Positions 18,183-29,580 of a stretch of 64,000 nucleotides of DNA are shown piece by piece. The position numbers were made by a program, and so were the translations under genes. Location of the stretch: positions 1,369,913 to 1,433,912 of the forward strand of contig RPFO01000130.1 of the NCBI GenBank assembly GCA_009746045.1, given 5' to 3'. Numbering within the stretch: position 1 is the stretch's first letter; every line of letters starts with the position of its first letter. Source of the DNA: Mesostigma viride. Lineage: Eukaryota > Streptophyta > Mesostigmatophyceae > Mesostigmatales > Mesostigmataceae. The notes below the pieces were generated by a model that searched no databases, was not told where the DNA came from, and was given only the letters and a program-made list of their open reading frames with translations.

Positions 18183-18743
18183 GTGCCTTTGAGTGCGTTG
18201 ATTATTATTGCTTTCCAGCAGGATTTATGCATTAGCGAGGCGCTAGGGCTGCGGGTTCGGGATGTGGCTCAATCCTCGGGTCACCCCCTTCTCGAGCCAG
18301 GGCCCACGGTCGGTGCCCTTGTGCTGCGCAACCCCAAGACTGCGCAGGGGGCGGCCCAGCACGTCCTCGTCCGGGATCCACTTTCTTTGTGGCTCCTGCG
18401 ACGACTGACGGCTGGCCAACCCCCGGATGCACTTCTTTTTCGGGGTTTAACGTACAGCCAGGCTAGGCAGCAGTGGGAAGCTGTGCAGGCCCGCATGGGC
18501 ATTCCGGGGATGTTTTCCTTTCACAGCCTCCGTCAGGGAGGGGCGACGCACGACGCCATTGCTGGCGAGTCGCCGGAGGCCATTCAGCTGCGCGGCCGGT
18601 GGGCTTCGGCCCGCTCGGTCACGCGCTACATTGGCCTCCACCGCAGCCTCCTGGGGCGCGACATCCCGCCCGCCCTCTGGGCTCAGGCCCTGGGTTTCGA
18701 CCCAGCGGCTTTCCGGCGCCACTTTGGTGGCGTCGAGTTTTGA
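18183..18743 (+). pseudogene. tyrosine recombinase catalytic domain (DIRS/Crypton-like)
   Basis: About 186 codons containing most of a tyrosine recombinase active site. The C-I-S-E-A-L-G-L-R box is where G-L-R-I-S-E is expected. A Lys follows in R-N-P-K-T-A, then H-S-L-R-Q-G-G-A-T, G-R-W and the nucleophile T-R-Y-I-G. The first catalytic Arg is replaced by Cys (TGC, one transition from CGC). The H-S-L-R-x-G-G-A-T form is typical of DIRS/Crypton-type recombinases of eukaryotic mobile elements. No reverse transcriptase is attached, so this is a Crypton-like element or a DIRS remnant. The N-terminal core-binding domain is missing. Confidence 0.7.
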
Positions 18744-19011
18744 CGTCTTCCTGTCTTCATCTCTCGTCTTTTAGCTATCAACTGACCTCACCCTTGTGTG
18801 GGAGGTCAGGGGGGAAATGGTTTAACTAACCCGAGGGTGAACCTGGGTTGGGACAAAGTAACCCCCATAGCTAGGTAGTTTAAGATTTCTTTTTTGCATG
18901 TCCTACGTATTTTCGGCTGTTAGCCATGTAAGGAGATGTGGGTTGAGCAGGGGCACAGCTGCTGTGGGCTGGCCCTGCACATTCACATAGTGTGCTCACC
19001 CTAGCATACAG
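18744..19011. other. no recognisable gene
   Basis: Short spacer between the recombinase fragment and the dispersed repeat. It has an A/T-rich stretch and no coding signal. Confidence 0.4.
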
Positions 19012-19133
19012 ATGGCCGTGTTGCCATCTGGTAGACATGTCTGTGTTATTCCACCGTATAGAGCTAGCACACATATTGGAATAAATTTGATGTTTTGTGG
19101 TGATGCATGCAAAGCAAGGCAAGGCCAGAAATG

Positions 19134-20040
19134 CATGCCAGAAAACATTGTGTTGCTGCAGCGACGCGGCGATGTGGACAACGAATCCAGTTTCAAGCTC
19201 GGAACGGCCGCAAAGGAGATCTGGCATCACTGGCCGGGTTCAGATGTGCGGAGATACTACGCGATCCAGCCGGTCCACGACCTGTTTGTAGAGCTTGTGC
19301 CAAGGGGCAGCACCGAACAGATATGGGTGACGTTGCAAAAAACACCGGACTTGACGAGGAGTTATCAAGGAGACAACCAGCGCAGGCCAGAAATCGGGAG
19401 AATCCGGACCAGGGTAGCTCGAGCCTGCCGTTATCTTGTCCGCGTGTTCGAGTCGTTCAGGATGATGAAGATGAATGGTGATGAAAATGTGTATCCTTGT
19501 GCATTGAAATTATGGCTGGCTTACGTGTAGAGCGACTAGATGACCTAGACGGTGGGGCCGGAAACAGCATGCTTGATCAGGGCGTGTGTTTCGAGCCTAA
19601 CTGGCCGGGAGTGTCTAGTGGTGAGCACCATTGCTGCGATCGCTCTCCCACCATTTACGAGGAAATACCCGCAAATGGAAAACCACTGAAAAGGTCTAGC
19701 TAGTCAGTCATCACGTTAGCCATGCCATGATTCCAAACGTCCAAGAACTGCTCACAGTGCAAAGGCAAAAAGCCGGAGGACAGCACTTTCAAATGTGCGG
19801 CGGGAACCAAAAGCCTGCGTATGCCAGAAAATATTGTGTTGCTGCAGCGACGCGACGATGTGGACAACGAATCCAGTGCCAAGGTCGGAACGGCCGCAAA
19901 GGAGATCTGGCATCACAGGGTTCAGATGTGCGGAGATACTATGCGATCCAGCCGGTCCACGACCTGTTTGTAGAGCTTGTGCCAAGGGGCAGCACCGAAC
20001 AGATATGGGTGACGTTGCAAAAAACACCGGACGGAGCATA
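19134..20040. mobile_element. TRIM-like element with about 220 bp terminal direct repeats
   Basis: Sequence 19134-19356 recurs at 19822-20035 in the same orientation at high identity, flanking about 460 bp. This is the outline of a small terminal-repeat element. The frame 19012-19530 reads through the first repeat (I-V-L-L-Q-R-R-G-D-V-D-N, V-H-D-L-F-V-E-L-V-P-R-G-S) and looks protein-like, but it is broken in the second copy. Ends and target duplication were not resolved, so the class is tentative. Confidence 0.5.
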
Positions 20041-20063
20041 ATGTCTCGGTCATAGTCTTTGTT
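19366..20063. repeat. dispersed repeat A, copy 1
   Basis: About 700 bp, nearly identical in the same orientation to 33003-33703 inside helicase intron 2. It begins at ATCAAGGAGACAACCAGCGC and ends at CATAGTCTTT. Confidence 0.85.
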
Positions 20064-20106
20064 ATGTTCCTAATTAATTAATTCCTCTCTTTCTCTTGCT
20101 ATTCAG

Positions 20107-20211
20107 AACAAGAAGAGGTGGCAGACCATTGTCAAGACCCACACGCCAGCCCCTGTGGGCAAGCCCCCCCCCCCCGCCCAGGAGGAAGGGGCGCTTTGCT
20201 GTAGTAGTTAG
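20107..20211 (+). CDS. possible terminal exon of an unidentified gene
   Basis: A strong pyrimidine tract and CAG precede 34 codons rich in Lys and Pro (N-K-K-R-W-Q-T-I-V-K, then P-P-P-P-A), ending L-C-C-S-S and TAG. The 12-C run keeps the frame. No upstream exon could be tied to it. The C-C near the end might be a lipidation site, but this is weak. Confidence 0.2.
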   Translation, partial: NKKRWQTIVKTHTPAPVGKPPPPAQEEGALCCSS

Positions 20212-20350
20212 GATTTTCTAGATTAGTTTAGAGATAGTTAGGTCCCCGGCTTCGCTCACCTCCATCCATCAAGCAAGGGAATAGGTGCTACATGCTCTCC
20301 CAACGGAGTCATGTTATAATGGCCTGCGCTGGTTGTCTCCTTGATGTTAT
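20203..20350 (+). repeat. inverted repeat arm, partner in AGPase intron 8
   Basis: Matches the reverse complement of about 24295-24440 at roughly 75-80% identity by eye. Recognisable shared blocks include the GCAAGGGAATA and ACGGAGT motifs. One arm lies downstream of the AGPase gene and the other inside it. Confidence 0.65.
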
Positions 20351-21337
20351 AATTGAATTTAATTTAATGAGAGCACTTTGTACTAGACTGAAACCTGGCA
20401 TTGATAAGCAATCCGTGCTGGTTGGTACTCATTGAAGGCCCACCACCTTACTAGCTTGCTTTGGAGACCCATGTGGGAAGCAAGAGAATTAATTAATTAG
20501 ACTCGTGCTCCCGTTGGGGAGTCACGGAGCATTAACCCCGGTGGATGGATGGATGCAAACAGTCCTACCGGAAGCAAGAGAAGAAGAAGTGCATGGGCTG
20601 TCTCATTGACATTGGAGGTGGAAGACGTTCGCAATTTCCATCAACTAATCAACTAAGGCACGAGCAATGAAGTCCGATTGTTTTTGTTATTCAATCAAGA
20701 AAATGCTTGCAGTTGCCTATCTTTCTGACTTCAACTTGATAAGCATTATTCAGGATGGCAAAACTAAGCAATGCCGGAAACCACACCGTTTATCAGCACT
20801 AGTCAATGGCTAGCCCAGAAAGGTTTGCACATCTGTGCTTTGACAGAGAGAGGGGTGTGACTATGAGATGCCCGAACAGCCGTTCAGCACAAGGTGATAG
20901 TAAACCTCTGTTTCTTCTCATCTACCAGGGTGGCCCCATCCACTGGCCATCCATTGTCCAATCAGCCGTTCAGAGGTAGTTGATCTATATGACAATGATG
21001 GGTGAGATTTTACAAAGGGCAGTGAGGGTGTGCGGGCTCGTGCGGCGGCCGCGAAAAATAACACCCGTGTGTCACCTGTACTGTTGCCCAAGGCAGTGCA
21101 GCGGCTCAATGCGAGACAGGGCCCCTTCAGGGCAGGGACAACTAACAAAATCCCACACCCTTTCACTCCCTCAAGGAAATCCCCCTGTAACAAAGAAACG
21201 GCTTGAGGGAAATCCATTTACACAAATGGACGCCCCATGCACGACATTTATATGAGACAGCCCATGAAAAACATGCAAGGGAGGAAAAGGCCATATCTCG
21301 GCAGGCACGCATCGCGTGGTTTAGGGGATGAAACGGT
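20351..21337. other. region downstream of AGPase
   Basis: No gene recognised. A minus-strand TGTAA (plus 21218-21222) lies about 116 bp after the AGPase stop; TGTAA is the usual poly(A) signal of chlorophyte algae, so it may mark the end of that transcript. Confidence 0.35.
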
Positions 21338-24300
21338 TTAGACGACGAAACCATCTGGGATGGTCCCGTTGCGGAGCACCACGACGACGCCGCTGCGGAT
21401 GTAGATGCTCTCCTTCTCGCGGTTGGCCTCTTGGATGTTCTGCGTGCACGCAGGTCGTGCCAGCACATCCGTGAAGTAAGGTTAGTCGTGCCGTCATAGA
21501 TGGGTCAATTAATGTGGCATGGGCCACGGGGTTCAAGGATGACAGACATCCCCATGATCTACTAACATCCGTTAGCAATCAAATCACGCACATGCACACG
21601 GGTAACAGAGCACGAATACTGGATGCTAAAAGGATCTCACCTCACATGCTGGCAAATAAAGGCAGATAAACGTGCAAGCAACCTATGACGCCTTGGACAC
21701 AAAAACACGCAGCACACACACAGACACACGCGGCGCACACACATCTGCAACACACACAGGCGCCCACCCCCTTGCAGGTCCTCCTCCGCCCCACCCCACC
21801 ACGGGTGCCCCCGCCCTTGCAGCTCCTCCTCCCGACACAAACCGAAACACACCTCCACTGCTCACTGCAGCTGACGTGCCCATTTACCCCGGACAACTTA
21901 ACGCCTTGATACGGGCTGTGTCATGCTTGGCTCAGCCAGCTCTGCCAGCCTACTAAGCTACATATTAGCAGACACCAAGCAGACAAAAACAAAGACCTTC
22001 TAGATTGTATCTTCTAACAAAGAACAGAATATCGCAAAAGAGGTCACTCACATCCTTGTTGGTGATCGAGCAGTTCTTGCCGACGCGCGCGTTCTTGTCG
22101 ATGATGGTGTTCCTGCGCCATACGAAGGTTGGATGCAGGGAGGCACCGTAAAAGGGTTGAGGGGTAATGGGTGCGGTGAGATGGGGATGCGGGGAGGCAG
22201 GAGTGCACGACAAAGCCACACATGGGACACCGAACCGTTGGTCTGCTAGTGATCTCTTCTAATAATACGCTAGTGATGCGCAAGTTTATGCAGAAGGAGC
22301 AAAAAATTCATATCAGGATGGAAAGCTGTCAACACGAGGGAACGATACTGTCAAACGCGGGGAATCCCGCACCATGCCACACCACACGATAGAGTGACAG
22401 ATACAGGAGCTGCTTACATATCTTCCTTGCATGACTGAATTGTATGATTTAGCATGGAACCATTTGGGTTCTACCATAGCCTACATGGTCCATGAGACAA
22501 CCAGCGCAGGCCAGAGATCTGGAGAAATCTAGACCCTGGTAGCTCGAGCCTGCTGTTATCCTGCAGTTTGTAGACATGAATCGTGTACTGAGGTACCTCG
22601 CATGGTATGCCTAACAGTGACCAACATGTGCGCTCACCTGACCACCGTGTTCTGGCCAACGCCGATAGGGATCTGGCCCGCCTCGATCTTCTTGCGGCGC
22701 TCGGCCTCGGTCTCGTAGTAGTCGGCGCCGACCATGAGGGTGTCGCGGATGTCCGCGCCGCGCTCGATGCGGGACCGGATGCCGATGATCGAGTGGATGA
22801 TGGAGCACTCGCGGATGAAGCAGCCGTGGGAGATGATTGCCTTTTGGATCTGGGGGGCGCGGGAATATATTGAAGGGGATGGGATAGAAGAGGTGTTAGC
22901 CGATTACCGATAGTGAAGGGGGATGGGATAGAAGAGGTGTTGTAGTGAAGGGGGGAGGGGATAGAAGAGGTGTTAGCCGATTACCGGTAGTGAAGGGGGG
23001 AGGGGATAGAAGAGGTGTTAGCCGATTACCGGTAGTGAAGGGGGGAGGGGATAGAAGAGGTGTTAGCCGATTACCGGTAGTGAAGGGGGGAGGGGATAGA
23101 AGAGGTGTTAGCCGATTACCGGTAGTGAAGGGGGAGGGGATAGAAGAGGTGTTAGCCGATTACCGGTAGTGAAGGGGGGAGGGGATAGAAGAGGTGTTAG
23201 CCGATTACCGATAGTGAAGGGGGGAGGGGATAGAAGAGGTGTTAGCCGATTACCGGTAGTGAAGGGGGGAGGGGATAGAAGAGGTGTTAGCCGATTACCG
23301 ATAGTGAAGTGGTGAAGTGGTGAAGTGGTGAAGTGGTGAAGTGGTGAAGTGGTGAAGTGGTGAAGTGGTGAAGTGGTGAAGTGGTGAAGTGGTGAAGTGG
23401 TGAAGTGGTGAAGTGGTGAAGCGGTGATGAGTTGGGTGGTTGGGTGGGTGATGGGGTGTGTGGGTGAGCGGCGTTAAGGGGGTGTGGGGTGGGGTAAGAG
23501 GGGGGGGGGGGGGGGCGCTCTTCCTAAAAAAGCGAAGACGGTTGGCCGGTGAACCATTGGCAGAAGTGGAATAAATCGAGAGACTGTACAAATGCTCTTG
23601 GAGAAAAAAGATACGGATGCCATAAAACAGGTCCAAAAGGCCCAGCCATGCAGCACTCATGTTCTTGAGAGAGTTCTTGATCTTGCTCACGGCACCTTAT
23701 GCCAGGCCCTATATGGCGAAAACCAACTAGGGCCAAAAGGCCCTGCCACGTTCCACTCACGTTGGAGTTCTCGATCTTGGTGGGTGGCAGGAAGCGGGGC
23801 GAGGTGTAGATGGGGCGCGCCGCGTCGTAGAACTCAAACTTGGGCGGCTGCAGGCACAGTCGGAGCAGAGGAAGACAGAGAGTGCGCGATACTGAAAATG
23901 AGGAGACGAGACGGCATGCCATGGCTGCTCTCAAAAGTGAAACTTGGGCGGTTGCGGACACAGGACCAGAGAGAAAAACATGAGTACCCAATCATGAGAA
24001 GGCAGAGAATGCGAGGTATAGGGGGTCTGCCTAGCGTAGCCGTAGTTCTGCATCGTACAAGTCGCTAAACTTGGGTGGCTGCGGGCAAAACCGTGGTGAC
24101 AAGCAAGATAGCGCCAGGTCGCAGTATCTGAATGAGACCTTGACAAGCGAGCTGCTGCCGTGCTCCTACAACGAAAGAGAGGCTGTGGAGACATCACTGA
24201 CGAGTACATTACTTCGAAAAGTAAGACTAGGTGAGATGAAAAAGAGCGTTGCTGGGGGGTTGGGAGTGTTCAAGAAGTCTCCCAGCAGTATGTAAATTAA

Positions 24301-27300
24301 ATTGAAATTATAACATAACTCCGTGGGGAGACCATGTAGCACGTATTCCCTTGCTGATGGATGAAGGTGAACGAAGCCGCGAAACATAACTAAGCTAACT
24401 CTATACTAATCTACAAAAATCCTAGCTACTCTACTCAGGAGAACGTATTTATGTATATTATACTTGTAGAGCACTAGACCAGTGAGGTCCCCTTACCTGC
24501 TCGGTGAGGGCCAGGTTGGCATCGTAGAACGACTTCATCGTTCCAATGTCCTCCCAGTAGCCGTTGAACAAGTATGCCTGCGACACAACAACCAACAGGA
24601 AACAGATATAGATGGCAGGAATAAACATTAATACGCCCCCAGTAGCCGTTGAACAGGCACGCCTGCACACTAACGGAAGCAAAATAAACGCTGATGCGAT
24701 CCTGTGGTGGCTGTCTCTCGATCCAGGTCAAGGAAGTCTGGCGATGGGTTGTAGAGGCTAAGGTGCCCCCCCCCCATGAAGGAGGTGGCATCATGTCCCA
24801 TGGACAAACGCGCTCACCTGCACGTTGCACTCGCTGGCCGAGGCAGGGATGATCTCCGAGCCAAAGTCGTTGGCCGTGGGGAAGCGCCACCGCAGCAGCT
24901 TCATGAGGATGCTCTTCTTGAACACGTAGATGCCCATGCTGGCAATGTAGGGCGACTTCTTCGCCTCCTCGGGCGACAGGCCCAGGATCGTGGTGTCCAC
25001 CGCCTGAAGGTTGAACGAACAGGGCACAAGGGAATCTATTACATGTCATTAGTAACTATCCACCAAAGACGGGCCCAGGATCGCCGTTTCCACCGACTGG
25101 TGGCAACACCAACCAGTCGAAAGCTTATCTCATAAAAAAAAAAAATGATGCCGCATAAAAAAAGGGCGATTGATGGCGCATCAAGCACAGCCCAGAACCG
25201 TGGTGTCCACCGCCTGGTGGCAAAAGACAGAATGCCAGAATGAGGAGTACCTTTGCTACAAAGGGCTTTGTGACGGCGCACCAACCACAGGCCCCATTAG
25301 CACAGTCCTGTGCACCCACCCCTTGGGGGCAAAAGAAATTAGAGCAATACCGGGGAGAACATTAACCAGGTAAGGGGGCAGTACATTAACCGAGGAGCGG
25401 GTATTGTGGCGGAGGTGCACCCCTGTGCCGCCACCAAAAACAATAAAGCAAAAAACGATCAAATAGCTAACATGACACCCCGTGACAACCCTATAGTGAC
25501 CTACACTGTACCACCAGCAAAACGCACCATCTTGGCGAGCTCAGCGCCCTTTGGCTTCTCGCTGAAGTCCATGATGCGGCCCGACTGGTTGATCTTGAGC
25601 AGACCAAAGTCGGACGCACGGCTGCGGGGGTGGGTGATTGCAAGGGTAAGAGAAAAGGGTAGAGTGGCAAGCGAGGAATGGTAGGATTGAAGGGGTAAGA
25701 GAAAAGTTGGTTGATCTCCGAATTGGTTGGGCAAGGACGGGCCGCGGGCGATGTGAGTAATCAGTTAGACAGAGCATGTGACTAAAGAGTTTCAGATGGC
25801 ATCTGACTAATGATAAAAAATGTCTGGCGCCCAGCCTCGGGGGTGGGATACTGCAGAGGTGGTAGTTGGTGGTGGCACAAGGGAGCACAAGGTAAGCGGG
25901 CACAGGGACAGCAGGGATCGGTCAGCAGCACGCCAGGCGCGAGGTACAACACATGGCTGCGGGGTTGAGGAATTGGGCGTGGCACACAGGGTAGTGTCAA
26001 GGGATAGAGGCAGCCTGAAATCAATGGATGAAATCAAAAGGCTATCAGAAGATTTCTTTTGAAAAAAAGATTTGCTTTTCAAAACTTATCGTGACACACA
26101 AAACCTGCGGTCCGTCCTCACACTTTCCCTCCCCCTCTCCTCACCTGTCAACCATGGGCAGGCACGCCGCGCTGACGTTTCATTCCCAACTTGAGAAACA
26201 AATACCCCCCCAGACGCACACACCTCCCCTTGATACCCCCTCCCACTCTCCTCCTCTCCACTCATCTGACATTCATGGGCAGCCCATGCTCCTCCCTCAC
26301 CTGTCGTCCATGGGCAGGCACGCAATGGTGATGTCCGCGTCCGTGTCGCGGTGGTGCTGAACAAACTTCATGTAGTCCATGCGGTACAGGTGGTCGCCCG
26401 ACAGGATGAGCACGTCCTCCACGTCCTTGTTCTTGACGTCCTGTGAAGGCCAGCATAATTTGACAAGGGGAGGGTGACAAACAGGAGCACAGCATTAGCA
26501 CAACAGGGTGAGCACGTCCTCTGCACCCTTGTTCTTGACATCCTGCGAGGGGAGTGATAACAAGCATAAACATAAAACATCAATAAATGTACTAATGAAA
26601 AGACTCATGTCGATAGACATTCAATATCTGTAAATAGACCACTCACGTCGAACAGCCACACGTATTGGCGGACGGCGTCCGCGGTGCCCTGGAACCAGTT
26701 CTTGTCATCCGGGGTCTGGGTGGCCGCCAGCACCTGTCGGGGGGTGGGGGGTGGGGGGGGCAACAGACAGCAACAGCAACAGCAACGGCAGGGGGCTGAC
26801 AGCATCTCAGCCAAGATGATGCAATCAATGACGCAGTTACGGATCCGCTAGCGCTGCAGGCATTAGCGCAACGACATGATGCGGTCCATCGGACAAGGCA
26901 GCCAGTAGGGTTTAGGGTTTCATCGGATGGCCAAGAGGCCAACAGGGTTCATGCAACCCACAACCAGACCCTGTTGAAACATCAAATAAAGAAAGGGGAC
27001 ATGCTACCCATGACCGAGACAAAAGGTTGACCACCATCCATGAGACTGTGCTTTTCTCCCAATCCGGCGCGCCTCTAAATGCGTTCCAAGCCTATCTGTG
27101 GTCTCTGGACCATGGGGCAACTTTACTGCATTCGCCCCGCTGTTGCTATGCCGAAGCTTCATTGCACCCACAGTTGCGCCCGCACCGTGATGCGGAGAGA
27201 GCGCTCTGTGGCCTGCCCACTTAGTGAGAGAAGCTAGCGCGCCCTCCCTAATTGTGTTTAGGGGTTGAAGGTTCCTTTTTTGGTACCCACGCGACACAGT

Positions 27301-29580
27301 CTACATGATGATTCGTTAATTCATTAATGAGACTGTGCACGATTGCACGCTGACTCGCAGCCAGGCGCCCAGGTTTAGTGAGACAGATCACTCAATGATA
27401 CCCACATATGCTCAAGGCGAATTCATGGCATGTTGATGTTTTATCCATGCTATCCTCACACACTTCAACTTTGGAAGACGATCGCTACGGTAATGATGAT
27501 AACAACTCTCATTATTACACTGGTTTAAACAAAAATAACGAGCATGCGCACCTCCACGAAGCCGCCGCTGCCTCCGGCCTGGATGCCGTTGCCAAAGTTG
27601 TACGTGCGTGACAGGTGGCGGTTGAGGGAGGTGGAGTTGAACTGGGTGAGGATGTACACCTTGTTGATGCCGCTGTTGATGCAGTTGCTCATGGGGACGT
27701 CAATCAGGCGGTAGGCGCCGCCGATGGGGACCTGGGCGACGCCAAAAATAGATCCAACACAAACAATTGTGCGGATAGGTAGAGCCAGATACGGCGCGCG
27801 CGCATTTGCTCCGTGGAAAACAAATAAGCAGGGCGACTACTAATAGTAAATAAGATCTGGGCGAGAACATGCACCAACGAGATCAACGAAGCACATGCCA
27901 CCGGGTTTGCTGAAACGGACAACTTGGTGGAAATCAGCAATGGCCCGCCTGTGCGCCATGAATAGACCCCACACATCAGCCCCCCCCCCCCATACCCAAA
28001 CTAGATCGCATGAATACAGAACAGCCTACACGACTGCAAGCCAACCACTTCAGACACATGGCAGGCTACCCCCGTACAGAAAATCTGTGCCAGTGCTACC
28101 CATCCAGAAATACTTGCGCGTGGCGGCATCAACCATCACGCTACATGGCAGGCAGGCCAGCCGGCCGGCCAACCGGCCGGCAGGCTGTGTCCCTGGGATC
28201 GACCAGGTGGCATCCCATCAGCACATGCCAGCACCGATCCATATGGTGTGGGTGTGGACCCCCTAAACAAGCATCGGTAAGAGGTGCCCGGCTGCCTGCA
28301 GTCGACATACAGAAAACTGTGGTGTTGCTTGAACAGTGTGGATAATCAGTAATGCCTGTTTGATGCGTCCTCAATATGTTGAGATTACATTTAAATAATA
28401 ATAGTAATAATAATAATAATAGTAGTGATAATAAAGATGGGGGTGAAAAGGACAGGCACTAGTCCGAGATAGGAAGGAGACAACATACGATCATGGAAGG
28501 TGGAACAAATGCAGACACCAGGAATAGATTGCCACAAGTCCCTCGCCCCACACCATTGACCGAGGTGTGCGGGTTGCTGCCATCTGGCTAGCTTCGAAAA
28601 AAGAACCTAAACAAGGAACTGCTAACTTGCACATCGGCAAAGAGACATGGATAAAGGTCATGTGCACCTTAACCAACTGCAGGGGCATTTTTTTCTGGCG
28701 CTGTCGCAGGCATTTATACACTAAGACATATGATATGTATGAACAGCTAGAAACCTAGAATGATGAATGGGCGGCAGCCCCCTCCCAGACAAAACTGCCG
28801 CCCATTCCATCTGCATGATGTGCGAGTGGAAAAATGAAAGATCCGAGTTTCTGAAGCCTGTGACCTTGAAATGCCATACACGCCTCCTCAACGACACCAT
28901 AAAGCAGTCACACGCAGCGACAAGGCTGCAGCTTGCAATTCTGTCAGACATGCCATGTCAACCTTGCCAGTATAACCGGCTGCACTTGCAGCCGCTGGAA
29001 CGGATCCACCCAAACCGACAGCAACTATTTCCTAAACAGGCGAACCGGTGCTCACCGCAGGCTTAGCGCGCATCTTGGTGAGCGGGTACAGGCGGGTGCC
29101 AGCTCCACCACCAAGAATGACACTGACGACGGTGTTAGGGTTTGCCTTGTCCTTGGCAGAAGCAGACACCTGTACATGCGCGCAAGATCAGACAAGGGCA
29201 GCAAATTTTTTTATTCCCCCGGTGCAGGTGTGACTGCCCACTGTAGCACGTCGAAATCGGCACAACTGCTGCAGATGATCTTAGCGATCTAAAAAGTACA
29301 TCATCGACTCTAAAATCCGCACCTTGACACCCTCCTCTACCGATGCCGCTGCCACTACAGGTGCGGGCACGCTGCGGGCCTTGCGGGCTCCTGGGACAGC
29401 AGCCCGGAGCCCTTTGCACGCATCGGCACCTGATAGCCCGGACAAAAATCCCGACACCTTGCAGCTAGCGCGACTGCTCAGCATGGACGCAGGCTGCACA
29501 TTCTTTTTCACAGCAAGCGCCGGGGCATGGGCGCAGGTAACGGCTGCCCCGAAAACAGCAGTGGACGTCGCGACGGACAT
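21338..29580 (-). CDS. ADP-glucose pyrophosphorylase large-subunit type, plastid-targeted
   Basis: Makes ADP-glucose from glucose-1-phosphate and ATP, the committed step of starch synthesis in the plastid. Twelve exons (minus strand): 29580-29323, 29169-29056, 27731-27552, 26733-26647, 26440-26301, 25621-25528, 25003-24818, 24577-24497, 23847-23761, 22849-22638, 22112-22052, 21439-21338. All have GT-AG introns and join in frame to 533 codons plus TAA. Residues 1 to about 85 are Ala/Ser/Lys-rich like a transit peptide. Residues 106-117 are [22 protein letters not shown] starts near 197, G-D-H-L-Y-R-M near 228, then F-S-E-K-P-K-G, F-G-S-E-I-I-P and Y-W-E-D-I-G. The C-terminal beta-helix ends [22 protein letters not shown] and P-R-F-L-P-P-T-K are large-subunit features. 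Unlike many plant large subunits it keeps a bacterial-like catalytic loop. Confidence 0.95.
22490..22565. repeat. short diverged copy of dispersed repeat A edge
   Basis: About 70 bp in AGPase intron 10 resemble 19370-19442 (GAGACAACCAGCGCAGGCC, then a GTAGCTCGAGCCTGC block). Another trace of the same edge is at 32387-32402. Confidence 0.6.
22871..23306. repeat. minisatellite in AGPase intron 9, unit about 47 bp
   Basis: About nine copies of a GTGAAGGGGGGAGGGGATAG-type unit followed by AAGAGGTGTTAGCCGATTACCG, nearly identical to one another, starting only about 20 bp from exon 10 (22849). On the transcript strand it is pyrimidine-rich and adjoins the 3' splice site. Confidence 0.9.
23305..23425. 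repeat. 9-bp tandem repeat (GTGAAGTGG)n
   Basis: About 13 perfect copies directly after the 47 bp minisatellite, in AGPase intron 9. A G14 run follows near 23502-23515. Confidence 0.95.
23930..24090 (-). repeat. echoes of the AGPase exon 9 acceptor edge
   Basis: Two diverged copies of the exon 9 start with its acceptor (exon 9 begins at 23847) lie in intron 8, around 23938-23962 and 24063-24088. Each has the C-x-G-C-C-C/A-AAGTTT core. Confidence 0.7.
24295..24440 (-). repeat. inverted repeat arm inside AGPase intron 8
   Basis: Partner of 20203-20350 in reverse orientation. Confidence 0.65.
24638..24668 (-). repeat. echo of the AGPase exon 8 acceptor edge
   Basis: About 30 bp repeat of the start of exon 8 (24577 downward) with its CAG, still able to read A-C-L-F-N-G-Y-W-G. 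It is in intron 7, 60-90 bp upstream of the real exon. Confidence 0.75.
25070..25230 (-). repeat. two echoes of the AGPase exon 7 acceptor edge
   Basis: 25070-25106 and 25186-25222 repeat the start of exon 7 (25003 downward) with CAG. The second keeps the A-V-D-T-T-coding stretch almost unchanged. Confidence 0.75.
26136..26186 (-). repeat. echo of the AGPase exon 5 donor edge
   Basis: In intron 5. It repeats the last roughly 30 bases of exon 5 plus its GTGAG donor (exon end 26301), reading C-L-P-M then a diverged codon. Confidence 0.75.
26503..26553 (-). repeat. echo of the AGPase exon 5 acceptor edge
   Basis: In intron 4. It repeats the acceptor and first roughly 40 bases of exon 5 (26440 downward) at close to 90% identity by eye; still reads [10 protein letters not shown]. 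Confidence 0.8.
28393..28435. repeat. (TAA)n-type trinucleotide run in AGPase intron 2
   Basis: Imperfect ATA/ATA/GTA run; a simple microsatellite. Confidence 0.8.

Noticed and set aside
22871-23306. CRISPR-like regular repeats
   Set aside because: Units are tandem without unique spacers, in a eukaryotic intron; an ordinary minisatellite. The same applies to 46563-47112.
24697-25030. Separate gene on the plus strand opposite AGPase exon 7
   Set aside because: The plus frame has no splice or family support; the minus strand encodes the conserved AGPase segment.
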